From Azospirillum sp. TSA2s (lineage in GTDB: Bacteria > Pseudomonadota > Alphaproteobacteria > Azospirillales > Azospirillaceae), in contig NZ_CP039647.1 of the NCBI RefSeq assembly GCF_004923315.1, positions 863,213-927,212 on the forward strand: a stretch of DNA of 64,000 bases, in the 5' to 3' direction. Below, in pieces: positions 17,929 through 26,195 of the stretch (positions within the stretch are counted from its first letter, which is position 1; each line of letters starts with the position of its first letter). The position numbers and the translations under genes are program-made. The notes under the pieces are model-generated. The model saw only the letters and a list, made by a program, of their open reading frames with translations. It made no database searches and was not told where the DNA came from.

Positions 17929-18962
17929 GCCCGCGCCCCATAGACGTTGTTGGCGCCGAACAGCTGCTGCAAGACGGACAGGATGGACTGGCTGGGCTGA
18001 GCCTGCGTCGTCGCTGGTGCGGCGCCGGCAGCGCCGGGATTGCCGGAGAATGCCCCCTGCGTCGCCGCTCCGCTCTGCCAGCCGTCCGATCCGCCCATGC
18101 CACCGGCGCTGGGGCCGGCCGTCTGACCGCCCATCGACATGCCGCCGACACCAGGCACGCCGCCCAGGCCGGCGACCACGCTGTAATCGTTCGGCGTGTA
18201 GCCGATGGCGCGCGACATCAAGCCAGCCGGCAAGCCGGTGACGGCGCTCAGCGCGTCCAGGCCGAGAGAGGTCGGGCTGAAACCGAGAGCGGCGTCGCGG
18301 GTCCGCGTGCCGTCCAGCAGCCCCTCCGGGCTGGCGATCGTGCCGGGGGTAAAGCCGAGGAAGCCGAAGCCGAGGGAGTTCGGCGAGAAGTCCTGCGTCG
18401 ATTTGCCGACGTCGCCGAAACTGTAGCCGTTCAGCCCCAGCGAGGACAGGTCGGCTTGCGACAGGTCCGTGCTGTTGCGTCCGACGGAGATGCCGCTGGG
18501 AGCATCGACGGAGCCATCGGCAAATCCTCCACCTTCCGTCGCGCCCATGCCGCTGCCGGGGCCGCTATCGCCTCCCGGGTCATCCCCGCCGCGCTCTCCG
18601 CCCCCGAACCCACCTCCAGGACCGCCTCCCCCGCCAGCGTCATCGCCGCCACGCTCCCCGCCGCCAGAGCCATCGCTGCCGGCTCCGCCCCCATCACCGG
18701 GGCCGCCCCCGCCATCCCCGTCTCCGCCACCGCTGTCGCCTCCGGCATCGTCGAAATGCGGCAGGCCGGTCATCGGGTCCGGCCGCCCGCTGCCGCCCTG
18801 CTGCAGCAGCATCTGGTATTCCTGCGGGTTGATGTGCGCCAGGATCGTGTCCTGCCCTCCCTTGCTGTTCTGCGCGCCGAGCTGCTGGAAAAGTTGCGCC
18901 AGCGTGCGCAGGTCGATGTTCGGCGCGCCGGCAAGGGCGGCCAGCTGCTGCATTCCATCCAT
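17925..18962 (-). CDS. Gly-rich tail-associated protein
   Basis: 345 residues. After an N-terminal helix comes the motif DTILAHINPQEYQMLLQQGG followed by SGRPDPMTGLPHF, close to a motif in the protein encoded at 21001-22119. Residues about 72-150 are almost only Gly, Asp, Ser and Pro and must be disordered. The C-terminal half repeats short hydrophobic-polar segments of the form LGFSPTSLGL and LGFTPGTIASPEGLL. Structural role likely, exact function unknown. Confidence 0.5.
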   Translation of the reverse strand: MDGMQQLAALAGAPNIDLRTLAQLFQQLGAQNSKGGQDTILAHINPQEYQMLLQQGGSGRPDPMTGLPHFDDAGGDSGGGDGDGGGGPGDGGGAGSDGSGGGERGGDDAGGGGGPGGGFGGGERGGDDPGGDSGPGSGMGATEGGGFADGSVDAPSGISVGRNSTDLSQADLSSLGLNGYSFGDVGKSTQDFSPNSLGFGFLGFTPGTIASPEGLLDGTRTRDAALGFSPTSLGLDALSAVTGLPAGLMSRAIGYTPNDYSVVAGLGGVPGVGGMSMGGQTAGPSAGGMGGSDGWQSGAATQGAFSGNPGAAGAAPATTQAQPSQSILSVLQQLFGANNVYGARA

Positions 18963-18977
18963 GGTGCTGATCTCCGG

Positions 18978-20999
18978 TTACCGCCGATTGCCGGCCGGCT
19001 CGACGTCGAAGCGCAGATCGCCCAGCCGCCAGAAGGCGTTGGCATCAAGCGCGGAGGTGAATTTCACTGAAAGCTGCCGGGCATCGACCCTGAGGTCGTA
19101 GGTCTCCATGCCGGGCGTGATCAGATAGGGCCCGAAGGTCTCGGCCGCGCCCTGCGGGTAGGGCCGCGCCTCCAGCGAGAGGTAGACGCCGACCGTCAGT
19201 CCCTGGAAGTCCGGTATGATCTGCCAGACATCCATCAGCGGCTGGCCGTCGCCGAGTTCGAACGGGCTGCTCTCGACATAGGCCTCGAAGCCCGCCCCCT
19301 CATCGCTGGTGCCAGCCTCATGGAAATAGAGCTTGCCCGCGCTGCTTGCCGCCAACGGATTGCCGAGCGACGAACGGTCGACCCAGGCGGTCCGATTGAA
19401 GGTGCCGATCGTCCAGTGTCCGGCGACATAGTTCCAGGCGACGTAATTGGAGCATTCCAGGTTCGTGGTGCCGGCGGGATAGAACATCCACAGCTCGGTG
19501 TATTCGGTGTTGGCGCCGATCCAGATCTTCTCCTGCTGGGCCGGCGACAGGTTCTCAAAGACGTAGTTCCGCACCGGACAGTCGAGCACGCGTGGCGTGG
19601 AGCCGTCATAGAGGTAGAACTGCTTGCCCGGTCCGACCCAGAAGGCCCGGCCATCCTGCTCGTTCACCGCATTCGGCCCAATCGCCCCGCCGTCGCCGAG
19701 ATACACGAAGCTGAAGATCAGCGTCGCATCGTAGCGCATGGCGTAGAGGCCCTTATCGGTCCAGATCAGGCACTGCCCGGAGCTGGCCCGGCCGGTGACG
19801 ATCTGCGAACCGTTGCCGAGCGGAAAATCTCCGGCCTGATTGGTCTGTGACGGCGCCCAGGCGGTGTTGTCCTCCTGATCGCTCCACCGCACCAGCAGCG
19901 GCTGATAGGCGGTGCCGTCATGCGCACCCAGCGCCACCAGATGACGCTCAGGCGTCACTAGGATGGTGTTGACCTGGGATGGCGCGTTGGTGATGGCGGC
20001 GGCTCGCTGGCTGGTGTTCAGCTGCCACTCGTAGATGGTGCCGCCGCGCGGACAGGCGTTCAGATACTGGCCCCACGCGGCAAGACTCCAGGTCCGCGGG
20101 AAGTTGGACGATCCGGCGATTCCGGCGCCGAACCCGCCGCTGCCGAAGGTACCGAGGCCGTAGCCGCCGCCGCCGAGGCCGTTCTCGTTGCCGATGTTGA
20201 GTTCGTATTTAACCTCGACCGTCGTCGAGCCGCCGCTGCCCGTGGATGAGGCGGTGCCGCTGCCGGTGACGGTATAGGCGCCGGTGCTGGCGGCGGTCAG
20301 CCAGTAAGCCCGGTAATATTTGGCCGTGACGGTGCCGCCGCTGCCGGTGGCGGTGCTGGTTGCTGCCGAGGAATGCTCGACCTGATAGACGTCGTCGGTC
20401 AGCCGGTAGATGGTGTAATCGCCGCTGAGCGTGATCCCGCCGCCAGCCGACGCCCCGGCATAGTTGACGATGTCGCCGGAAGCCAGGCCGTGACCGGTGT
20501 GGTTGACCGTCACGAAGGCCGAGCCGGACACCGTGTCGAAGGGGCCGGAGAGGCTGTAGTCGTCCCCGCCGACGGTGACGCCATTCACCGCGCCGACCGG
20601 GCAATGGATGTAGACGGTGTCGCCGGTGACGGCGCCATGGCTGGCATGGGTGATCGTCACCGTGTTGGAGCCGGTCGTCGTTGCAATCGGGTTGCCGCCG
20701 CTAAGCGTGGCGGTCGAGCGGATCGGCGTGATGTTGAACAGCCGGCCGCCATAGAAGGCGTACAGCTTGGTGTGCGTGCCGATGGCGCCGAAGGCCCGGC
20801 CGTCATTGGCCGACCACGACAGCAGGCCGCGACAGACGCCGTCGAAGTCATCCACGGCGGCCAGCTCCCAGCCGCCGATGGGCTGCGGGCGGTCGCGGTA
20901 GAAGCGGACCTTGTCGCTATCGGTCCAGCGCGGCCGGGCGGCGAGGTCGGTCTCGTCCTTCACCACACCCGGCTTCAGTTCGATGCGGGCATAAGCCAT
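18978..20999 (-). CDS. P22 gp10-like tail stabilisation protein
   Basis: 673 residues, beta-rich. The start MAYARIELKPGVVKDETDL, the segment WTDSDKVRFYRDRPQPIGGW and later blocks (LVRWSDQEDNTAWAP, GLYAMRYDATLIFSF, AFWVGPGKQFYLYDG) fit the tail accessory protein of podoviruses related to P22 gp10. That protein attaches below the adaptor and closes the tail channel. An inserted region (about 100-260) holds Gly/Thr/Ser-rich strands with similar HASHGAVTGDTVYIH and HTGHGLASGDIVNYA segments, an internal repeat. The gene lies directly before the motif-sharing protein gene at 21001. Confidence 0.7.
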   Translation of the reverse strand: MAYARIELKPGVVKDETDLAARPRWTDSDKVRFYRDRPQPIGGWELAAVDDFDGVCRGLLSWSANDGRAFGAIGTHTKLYAFYGGRLFNITPIRSTATLSGGNPIATTTGSNTVTITHASHGAVTGDTVYIHCPVGAVNGVTVGGDDYSLSGPFDTVSGSAFVTVNHTGHGLASGDIVNYAGASAGGGITLSGDYTIYRLTDDVYQVEHSSAATSTATGSGGTVTAKYYRAYWLTAASTGAYTVTGSGTASSTGSGGSTTVEVKYELNIGNENGLGGGGYGLGTFGSGGFGAGIAGSSNFPRTWSLAAWGQYLNACPRGGTIYEWQLNTSQRAAAITNAPSQVNTILVTPERHLVALGAHDGTAYQPLLVRWSDQEDNTAWAPSQTNQAGDFPLGNGSQIVTGRASSGQCLIWTDKGLYAMRYDATLIFSFVYLGDGGAIGPNAVNEQDGRAFWVGPGKQFYLYDGSTPRVLDCPVRNYVFENLSPAQQEKIWIGANTEYTELWMFYPAGTTNLECSNYVAWNYVAGHWTIGTFNRTAWVDRSSLGNPLAASSAGKLYFHEAGTSDEGAGFEAYVESSPFELGDGQPLMDVWQIIPDFQGLTVGVYLSLEARPYPQGAAETFGPYLITPGMETYDLRVDARQLSVKFTSALDANAFWRLGDLRFDVEPAGNRR

Positions 21000-21000
21000 G

Positions 21001-22119
21001 TCAGATCAGCCCGGTCATCGTCGGGAAGCTGGAGCGGCTGGACTGAGCGAAGGCGCCAGCTTGCTTCATCGGGTTCGAGGTCGCCGATGTCGAGGCGTTG
21101 GATGCGAACGGGTTGCTTCCGCTACCGAACAAAGAACCCGTCCCGGCCCCGAATAGGCTAGATAGAAAGTTGCTGCCGGCACCAGATCCGAACGAGCCGG
21201 AGGACTGGAAGAACGGGCTTGAACCGGAGAACAGCCCGGACCCGGAGGAGAACGGGTTGCTGCTCTGGCCCGCCAGCTGCTGGAAATAGCTGCTGAGTTT
21301 GCCCAGCGCGCCGCCGAGGCTGCTAGACGAACTGGCCGGCGTGGCGTAGGCGCCGAAGTTGATCGTCGCCCCATTCGCCTTCGCGGCGTCGTAGATGTTC
21401 TGGAGCGTGCCGCCGCCAATGTTCTGCTTGGCGTAATCGAACACGGACTGGTACTGGTCGGGCTTCAGCGCGGACAGGGTGCCAAGCTTCTCGCTGTAGA
21501 GGTCGTTCACCCATTTGTCGTAGCCGGCCTTGTCGAGGCCGCCCTGCTGCAGCATCTGGTTGCCGTAATTGACCCGGCCCCACCAGTCCTTCATCCAGGC
21601 GACCGGGTCGGATGGCGCGGAATATGCCGGCGTGCTGGCGGGCTGCTGGATCGGGCTGGATGCCTGAGGCACAGACGACGTGGGTGCCGCCTGGGGCTGG
21701 TTCAGCGTGATTCCGCGCGCCGCCGCCGCATCGAGGATGTTCTGATCGGTGCCGGGCGACTTGGTCCGCGCCCAATCGTACATGGACTGATAGTCGCCGG
21801 GGTCGAAGGACTGAAGCCGCCCCAGCTTCTCGTTGTAGAGGTCGCCCCAGGTTTGATTGAAGTGGCCGTCATCCCAGGTTCCGGCGTTCTTCATGTTCAT
21901 GGCGTTCTCGGCCCGGCCCCACCAGTCCTGAAGCCAGTCGAGGCCGCCCGCATACTCGCGCAATCCAGTCGCCGGATTGGTGCCGCCGGAACCGCCAACG
22001 GCCTTCAGCGCCTCAGCGGCCTTTGGGGAGAGGTGAGCCATTATGGTATCGCCGCGGCGCCCGGACGCGGCAAGGGCGCAACCGCCGACGCCGAACAGCG
22101 CCATCATCTTGGGGTGCAT
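21001..22119 (-). CDS. Tail-region protein with a tandem-duplicated domain
   Basis: 372 residues from the ATG at 22119 (GGAG about 8 nt upstream). Near the N-terminus it has RRGDTIMAHLSPKAAEALK and SGGTNPATGLREY, matching the motif of the protein at 17925-18962. Two copies of an 80-residue helical domain follow: WLQDWWGRAENAM to AAARGITLN, and WMKDWWGRVNYGN to AKANGATIN, joined by a Pro/Ser-rich linker. The last 110 residues are Ser/Gly/Phe-rich (FSSGSGLFSGSSPFF). No enzyme motif. Probably a virion protein. Confidence 0.5.
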   Translation of the reverse strand: MHPKMMALFGVGGCALAASGRRGDTIMAHLSPKAAEALKAVGGSGGTNPATGLREYAGGLDWLQDWWGRAENAMNMKNAGTWDDGHFNQTWGDLYNEKLGRLQSFDPGDYQSMYDWARTKSPGTDQNILDAAAARGITLNQPQAAPTSSVPQASSPIQQPASTPAYSAPSDPVAWMKDWWGRVNYGNQMLQQGGLDKAGYDKWVNDLYSEKLGTLSALKPDQYQSVFDYAKQNIGGGTLQNIYDAAKANGATINFGAYATPASSSSSLGGALGKLSSYFQQLAGQSSNPFSSGSGLFSGSSPFFQSSGSFGSGAGSNFLSSLFGAGTGSLFGSGSNPFASNASTSATSNPMKQAGAFAQSSRSSFPTMTGLI

Positions 22120-22140
22120 GCGGGTCTCCAGATATTGGAA

Positions 22141-22166
22141 AGGCGCCGCGGGTTGGCCGGGCGCCT
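22141..22166 (-). terminator. Terminator-like hairpin in the tail gene cluster
   Basis: AGGCGCC (22141-22147) pairs with GGCGCCT (22160-22166); on the minus strand the stem is followed by TTCCAATAT. It sits in the 71-bp gap after the chaperone-like gene. The T-tract is poor. Confidence 0.35.
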
Positions 22167-22190
22167 GTGGGGTGGAGTGTTGTCGCGGGG

Positions 22191-22607
22191 TCAGGCCGGC
22201 CAGACGAGCGGCGGCAGCTCGGCAATCATCTGCTCCGGCGTCAGCGGATCGCGCCGGCCGGCAAGCACGTCGTCCAGGGCGGAGAAGCAGGCGGTCCAGA
22301 CCGCAGAGCGCCACGTCCGCACCGCCAGCCCCTCGGCGTTCCAGCGCGGGTTGGGGTCGCCGATGTAGGAGACCGCGGCGGCGGCCGAGGAGTAGTTGCG
22401 CGGCGCCACGGTCGCGTCAAGGTGGCGCTGCACGGCGTCGGCGACCTGCTGCTTCAGCGCGGCGGCGATTTCTTCCGGGGGGATCGGCTCCACATCCCAC
22501 ACCCGAATGATCCGGCCATACTCCGGGTCTTCCGTGTCCGTGTAGGTGGCGGCGCGGCGGTGGGTGCGAGCGTCGAAGGTCGGAACGGTCTCGTGAATGG
22601 TTGCCAT
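22191..22607 (-). CDS. Tail fibre assembly chaperone-like protein
   Basis: 138 residues from the ATG at 22607. It begins MATIHETVPTFDARTH and contains RNYSSAAAAVSYIGDPNPRW followed by WRSAVWTACFSALDDVLAG, a pattern of phage proteins encoded just after tail fibres (DUF4376-like) and of fibre assembly proteins. The stop of the fibre gene lies 9 nt upstream of its start, as expected for a fibre-chaperone pair. Confidence 0.6.
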   Translation of the reverse strand: MATIHETVPTFDARTHRRAATYTDTEDPEYGRIIRVWDVEPIPPEEIAAALKQQVADAVQRHLDATVAPRNYSSAAAAVSYIGDPNPRWNAEGLAVRTWRSAVWTACFSALDDVLAGRRDPLTPEQMIAELPPLVWPA

Positions 22608-22615
22608 GGCGAACC

Positions 22616-24742
22616 TCAGGCGATGTAGGTGAAGCCGGTTGGTGCGGGCGAAGACCACGAGCCAGGGCTGAACCGGGCCGTGACGCTTGGAGACGCGCCG
22701 CCAGAGCCGCTGCCGAAGGCGGGGAAGAAGGACCCCGCAATGCCGGTGTATGCGGCATTCGTCCCGGCGGTTGGGTCGCCACCGCCCTGCCAGACACCGT
22801 TGACGCGGAACCAAATCTTACCGTTGATAGCGTCAACGGCGATGCCAACCACATCGCCGTTGACGCAGACCGAACCGTAGGCAACCTCAGTATTGCCGTT
22901 GACCTTATTGCCTACGTACGCTTCGTAAGCATACCCGTAGGCGTCATTGCCTGGGTACGATCCGATATTTCCTGACGCCGACATGATGCCGACGATGGCG
23001 CCGCCGACATTGATGCACAAGATTTCCCAATAATATTTCCCAGCCGCGACGCTGTTAGTCGCGCGCACAGACCCTTGACTTAAATTGATCGACGCCGTGA
23101 GATTTCCGTTCGACAGCGTCATTGCGGAATACTTGTCGGACGGGTTCCATGTCGTCATGGATGCGATTGTGGCGAGAGCGGAGGCACGAACCTTGCGCAT
23201 CGCGGAGGCTGAGGTATCCCAGATCGGCAAAAAGTCGTTCGCCTGATCGACGTTGCCGGGCGTGAGTTCCGTCAGCGCATTGGTCCAGCCGGACAGAGCG
23301 GAGGGGGTGACGGCAAGCGTCGTGCTGGTGCCGGTGGCCGCGTCGGAGGCAGTCGCAGCGGTGAATCCGCCGCCTCCCGACAGTTGCCAATAGGTGCCGT
23401 CGTAGACCAGAAGCACCCGCGTGTTGGCCGGCAGATCGCCAGCCACAAGAGCCGAGCCGTTCTTCTGGATCGTTACAGCCCCTAGGCTATTGGCGTTCAG
23501 CGTTGCCGTTCCGGTGTTTGCCGATGCGCCGGTCTGGAGGCTGATCGCCACGCCACGGGCAAGGGTAGCCGCTGGGCTGGCTGTGCAGGTCAGAACGTTC
23601 GCCGTGCCGCCGGCCGTGCCGCCTTCGCAGACCTTGGCCGGAATAACCTGATACCCCGACCCATCAGACTTTACCGTCAGAACCTGCCCAGCATTGGCGG
23701 TGGTGATCGCCGGAAGATTGAGCCCGGCTGCCGATGCGGCAGCGTCAACTGCATAGCCGCGAGCCCCCTTGTAGGTCCCATCCACGAGGGCCGTCGACGT
23801 GCTCCAGATGGCGGCTGTTCCGGCCCACCCGGACGCGGTTCCCGACCAGCCAGAGGCCGTCCCAGCCCACCCGGACGCGGTTCCACTCCAGCCCGAGGCC
23901 GTCGAAGCCCAGCCCGACGCAGTGCTTGACCAGCCAGACGCCGTTCCCGCCCAGGCGCTCGCCGTCCCAGCCTGGGCCGTGGCATCCGAGACATAGGCCC
24001 GCGCGCTCTTATAGGTGCCGTCCACTGTCGTGCGGGTGCCGGCCGCCCATTCCTTGGCTGAATAGCCGGTGCCGTCGACATCGGTACCGAACTGCTGCGC
24101 CCACAGCTTGGCCGCACCGCCCGGCGGGACGCCGCTGCCACCGACCGCCCAGGCCTGCGCACTGTACAGCGTGCCGGTAACGGTCGTGCCGGTGATGTTG
24201 GCCCACGCCGACGCGGTGTCGACGAAGGTCTGCGCCTCGCCGACCCGCATGGCGTCGGAACTCGCGGTTCCGGCGGCGAGATTGGTGATCCGCTGCCCAT
24301 TGAACGACACCGACGCCGTCGGCGCCCGCACCTTGTCCAGGGTCGGGTCGCCGCGGCCGAAGTTGGTGCCGTCGTTGTAGATCCACGCCCGCTCGCCGGC
24401 AGCCACCGTCACCGGCGTTCCGGCCGCCGGCGCGATCACCACCGGTCCGGAGGCTTGATTCACCACCAGCTTGACCTGCTCGACCTGCGGCACCGTTGCT
24501 GTGCAGGTCTGTGTGCTGGTCCCGGTGAAGACCCAAACCTTGTTGCGCTGCTGGTCGGTGGCGTAGTTGGTGCTGGTCAGCGTCGTCCCGGTCGAGGTGC
24601 CGAGCGCGATCGTGGTGACGCCGTCGATCTGCTGGTCGAGCAGGTCGAAGTTGGTGTTCAGGTAGGGATCGCCCCAGATGTTGACGTTTGACGCGAGCGT
24701 CTGCTTGCGCGTGCGCCCGCGCGTCGTGGCGGTATCAGCCAT
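22616..24742 (-). CDS. Tail fibre with SPRY-like receptor-binding tip
   Basis: 708 residues. The N-terminus (TLASNVNIWGDPYLNTNFDL) fits a tail-attachment domain. Residues about 262-312 are heptads built on TASGW (TASGWSG, TASGWAG), a short fibrous shaft, flanked by two GTYKxAR motifs. The C-terminal 160 residues form a SPRY-type beta-sandwich: GKYYWEILCINVGGAIVGIM, then GDVVGIAVDAINGKIWFRVN and GSFFPAFG. SPRY tips bind host surface ligands. This gene decides host range in the phage. Confidence 0.8.
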   Translation of the reverse strand: MADTATTRGRTRKQTLASNVNIWGDPYLNTNFDLLDQQIDGVTTIALGTSTGTTLTSTNYATDQQRNKVWVFTGTSTQTCTATVPQVEQVKLVVNQASGPVVIAPAAGTPVTVAAGERAWIYNDGTNFGRGDPTLDKVRAPTASVSFNGQRITNLAAGTASSDAMRVGEAQTFVDTASAWANITGTTVTGTLYSAQAWAVGGSGVPPGGAAKLWAQQFGTDVDGTGYSAKEWAAGTRTTVDGTYKSARAYVSDATAQAGTASAWAGTASGWSSTASGWASTASGWSGTASGWAGTASGWSGTASGWAGTAAIWSTSTALVDGTYKGARGYAVDAAASAAGLNLPAITTANAGQVLTVKSDGSGYQVIPAKVCEGGTAGGTANVLTCTASPAATLARGVAISLQTGASANTGTATLNANSLGAVTIQKNGSALVAGDLPANTRVLLVYDGTYWQLSGGGGFTAATASDAATGTSTTLAVTPSALSGWTNALTELTPGNVDQANDFLPIWDTSASAMRKVRASALATIASMTTWNPSDKYSAMTLSNGNLTASINLSQGSVRATNSVAAGKYYWEILCINVGGAIVGIMSASGNIGSYPGNDAYGYAYEAYVGNKVNGNTEVAYGSVCVNGDVVGIAVDAINGKIWFRVNGVWQGGGDPTAGTNAAYTGIAGSFFPAFGSGSGGASPSVTARFSPGSWSSPAPTGFTYIA

Positions 24743-24757
24743 GGGCCGGGAGTCCTC

Positions 24758-25021
24758 TTACAACGCGGTGCCGGTGCCGAAATGGCGCCAGCCGGTGCCG
24801 TCCGAAACGGCCGGGATCGGCGGATTTGCGGTGCTGGTCTCCACCGCGATCCAGCGCGGCGGCAGTTTGGCCGGCGGAAGGTTGCCGGCGCCGTAGACCG
24901 GCAGCAGCGCCTGCGCTTGGAGTCGGGTGATCTCCACCTCCAGCGTGCGCTTCATCTCGCGCGCCCACTGGTCGAGCAGCGGATTCCCGGTCTGTGGCGG
25001 ATCAGGGAGGCGAACGGCCAT
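24758..25021 (-). CDS. Small phage structural-region protein
   Basis: 87 residues, MAVRLPDPPQTGNPLLDQWA, then a short helix and a C-terminal half rich in Pro and Trp (WRHFGTGT). It overlaps the upstream adaptor gene by 3 nt (ATGA-type junction) and lies directly before the tail fibre gene. No family known to me. A virion or assembly role is likely from position only. Confidence 0.55.
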   Translation of the reverse strand: MAVRLPDPPQTGNPLLDQWAREMKRTLEVEITRLQAQALLPVYGAGNLPPAKLPPRWIAVETSTANPPIPAVSDGTGWRHFGTGTAL

Positions 25022-25653
25022 CAGATGCCGCCCCGGTCGACGACGATGCCGCGCTTTTCGAAATCATCCTCGATCATCAGCTGGCGCATCTCGACGTCGG
25101 CGACCTCCAGCCAGTGATTCTTCTCGGCATCGTCCTTCATGTATTCGTTCGCGAAGGCGAGGCAGACGGCCCGGATCAGGCGCGGGGCCTTGTCGGTCAG
25201 GAAATTGGTCGCGGTCGCGGTCGAGAGCGCCGCCGGCTCCTGCCAGAAGCGCCATGCCAGCGTGTATTGCTGGTCGGCGGCGACAGCGAACTCGGCTGCA
25301 GTGCCGGCGACGCCGAACCGGTCCGGCTGGCCGGTCTGCACCGCGCCGGCGCTGTCGTAGACCCGCATGTCGTCGATCTCCTCCACCGTGACGCGGTCGA
25401 GATCGAAGGTCGCCGGAGTCGTGACGCGCAGCCGGGCGGTGGCGAGGTAGCGCGGCGGCAGGGCCAGTGAGGTGGCAGACGCCGTCAGCGTGCCGGTGGT
25501 GCTGGTCAGCATCTCTCGGACCCGCAGGCGGCGGTAGATATAGGCCTGGGCGTCGGTCAGGATCTCGTCGGCGGGCACGTCCTTGTTGATCCAGGTCCGG
25601 ATCGAGCCGGCCGCGCCCTTGGTGCCGGTCAGGGAGGTGTAATCCATGGTCAC
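25021..25653 (-). CDS. Head-to-tail adaptor protein
   Basis: 210 residues. MTMDYTSLTGTKGAAGSIRT is followed by a helical N-terminal part (ADEILTDAQAYIYRRLRVRE) and a C-terminal helix set (LIRAVCLAFANEYMKDDAEK). This order matches the podoviral phage adaptor family (P22 gp4-like / SU10 adaptor) that joins the portal to the tail tube. It overlaps both neighbours by 3-4 nt and follows the capsid genes as expected. Confidence 0.7.
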   Translation of the reverse strand: MTMDYTSLTGTKGAAGSIRTWINKDVPADEILTDAQAYIYRRLRVREMLTSTTGTLTASATSLALPPRYLATARLRVTTPATFDLDRVTVEEIDDMRVYDSAGAVQTGQPDRFGVAGTAAEFAVAADQQYTLAWRFWQEPAALSTATATNFLTDKAPRLIRAVCLAFANEYMKDDAEKNHWLEVADVEMRQLMIEDDFEKRGIVVDRGGI

Positions 25654-26192
25654 TCCGCCAGCAGATGGACGAAGGGTTCGCCGCCGCAGCCAGTATTGCC
25701 ATGGACTGCGGCGCGAATGGCGGCCAGCATGATTGTTCGGGCGTCGGTGAGGCCGGCTGAGCGCATCGTAAAGGCGGCCCCCTCCGCGAAGTCACATCCA
25801 CTACCTGCGGCATAAAGCGCCCGATCCGGCACCGTCGAAGCCCCAAAGGCGCTGCAGAGCGGGAGGATGCGATGCGGTGAGGCAAGAATGGTTCCGCCGC
25901 GAAAATAGGCGGCCTCGCCATCCTCGATCTTTGCCGGCACGCCAAGATCCTCCCAAATGCTCATCAGCCACTTGCGAAGCTCGGATGCGCTCCAGCAGAC
26001 ATTGATCTCGCTGGACCGATCAAAGACGGTGGTACGCACTGCGTTCGATCCGCTGACGGCGATCGCACCACCATCCACCAACGCCCATTTCGGGGTGCAG
26101 TCGGAGACGATGACGTTTCCGGCGGTCACCCGCTGGTCGGAGCCGATCCAGGTCCCAACTCCCGGTTCATGCATGGCGCAGATGATCGTCAT
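25650..26192 (-). CDS. HslV/proteasome-like Ntn hydrolase
   Basis: 180 residues. If Met1 is removed, Thr2 becomes the N-terminal nucleophile: MTIICAMHEPGVGTWIGSDQ. Asp19 (SDQRVTAG) and Lys35 (CTPKWALVDGG) then fall at positions 18 and 34, close to Asp17 and Lys33 of proteasome beta subunits and HslV. The AAGSGCDFAEGAA segment matches the GSGxxYA block of the fold. GGAG lies upstream of the ATG. The gene sits between the adaptor and the glycosyltransferase fusion. It could be a maturation protease of the virion or a host-directed peptidase; the partner ATPase is not encoded here. Confidence 0.8.
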   Translation of the reverse strand: MTIICAMHEPGVGTWIGSDQRVTAGNVIVSDCTPKWALVDGGAIAVSGSNAVRTTVFDRSSEINVCWSASELRKWLMSIWEDLGVPAKIEDGEAAYFRGGTILASPHRILPLCSAFGASTVPDRALYAAGSGCDFAEGAAFTMRSAGLTDARTIMLAAIRAAVHGNTGCGGEPFVHLLAE

Positions 26193-26195
26193 GGC

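Noticed and set aside
14146..17943. Plus-strand frame of 1265 codons
   Set aside because: Antisense of three overlapping phage genes with good starts and family features; a GC-rich shadow.
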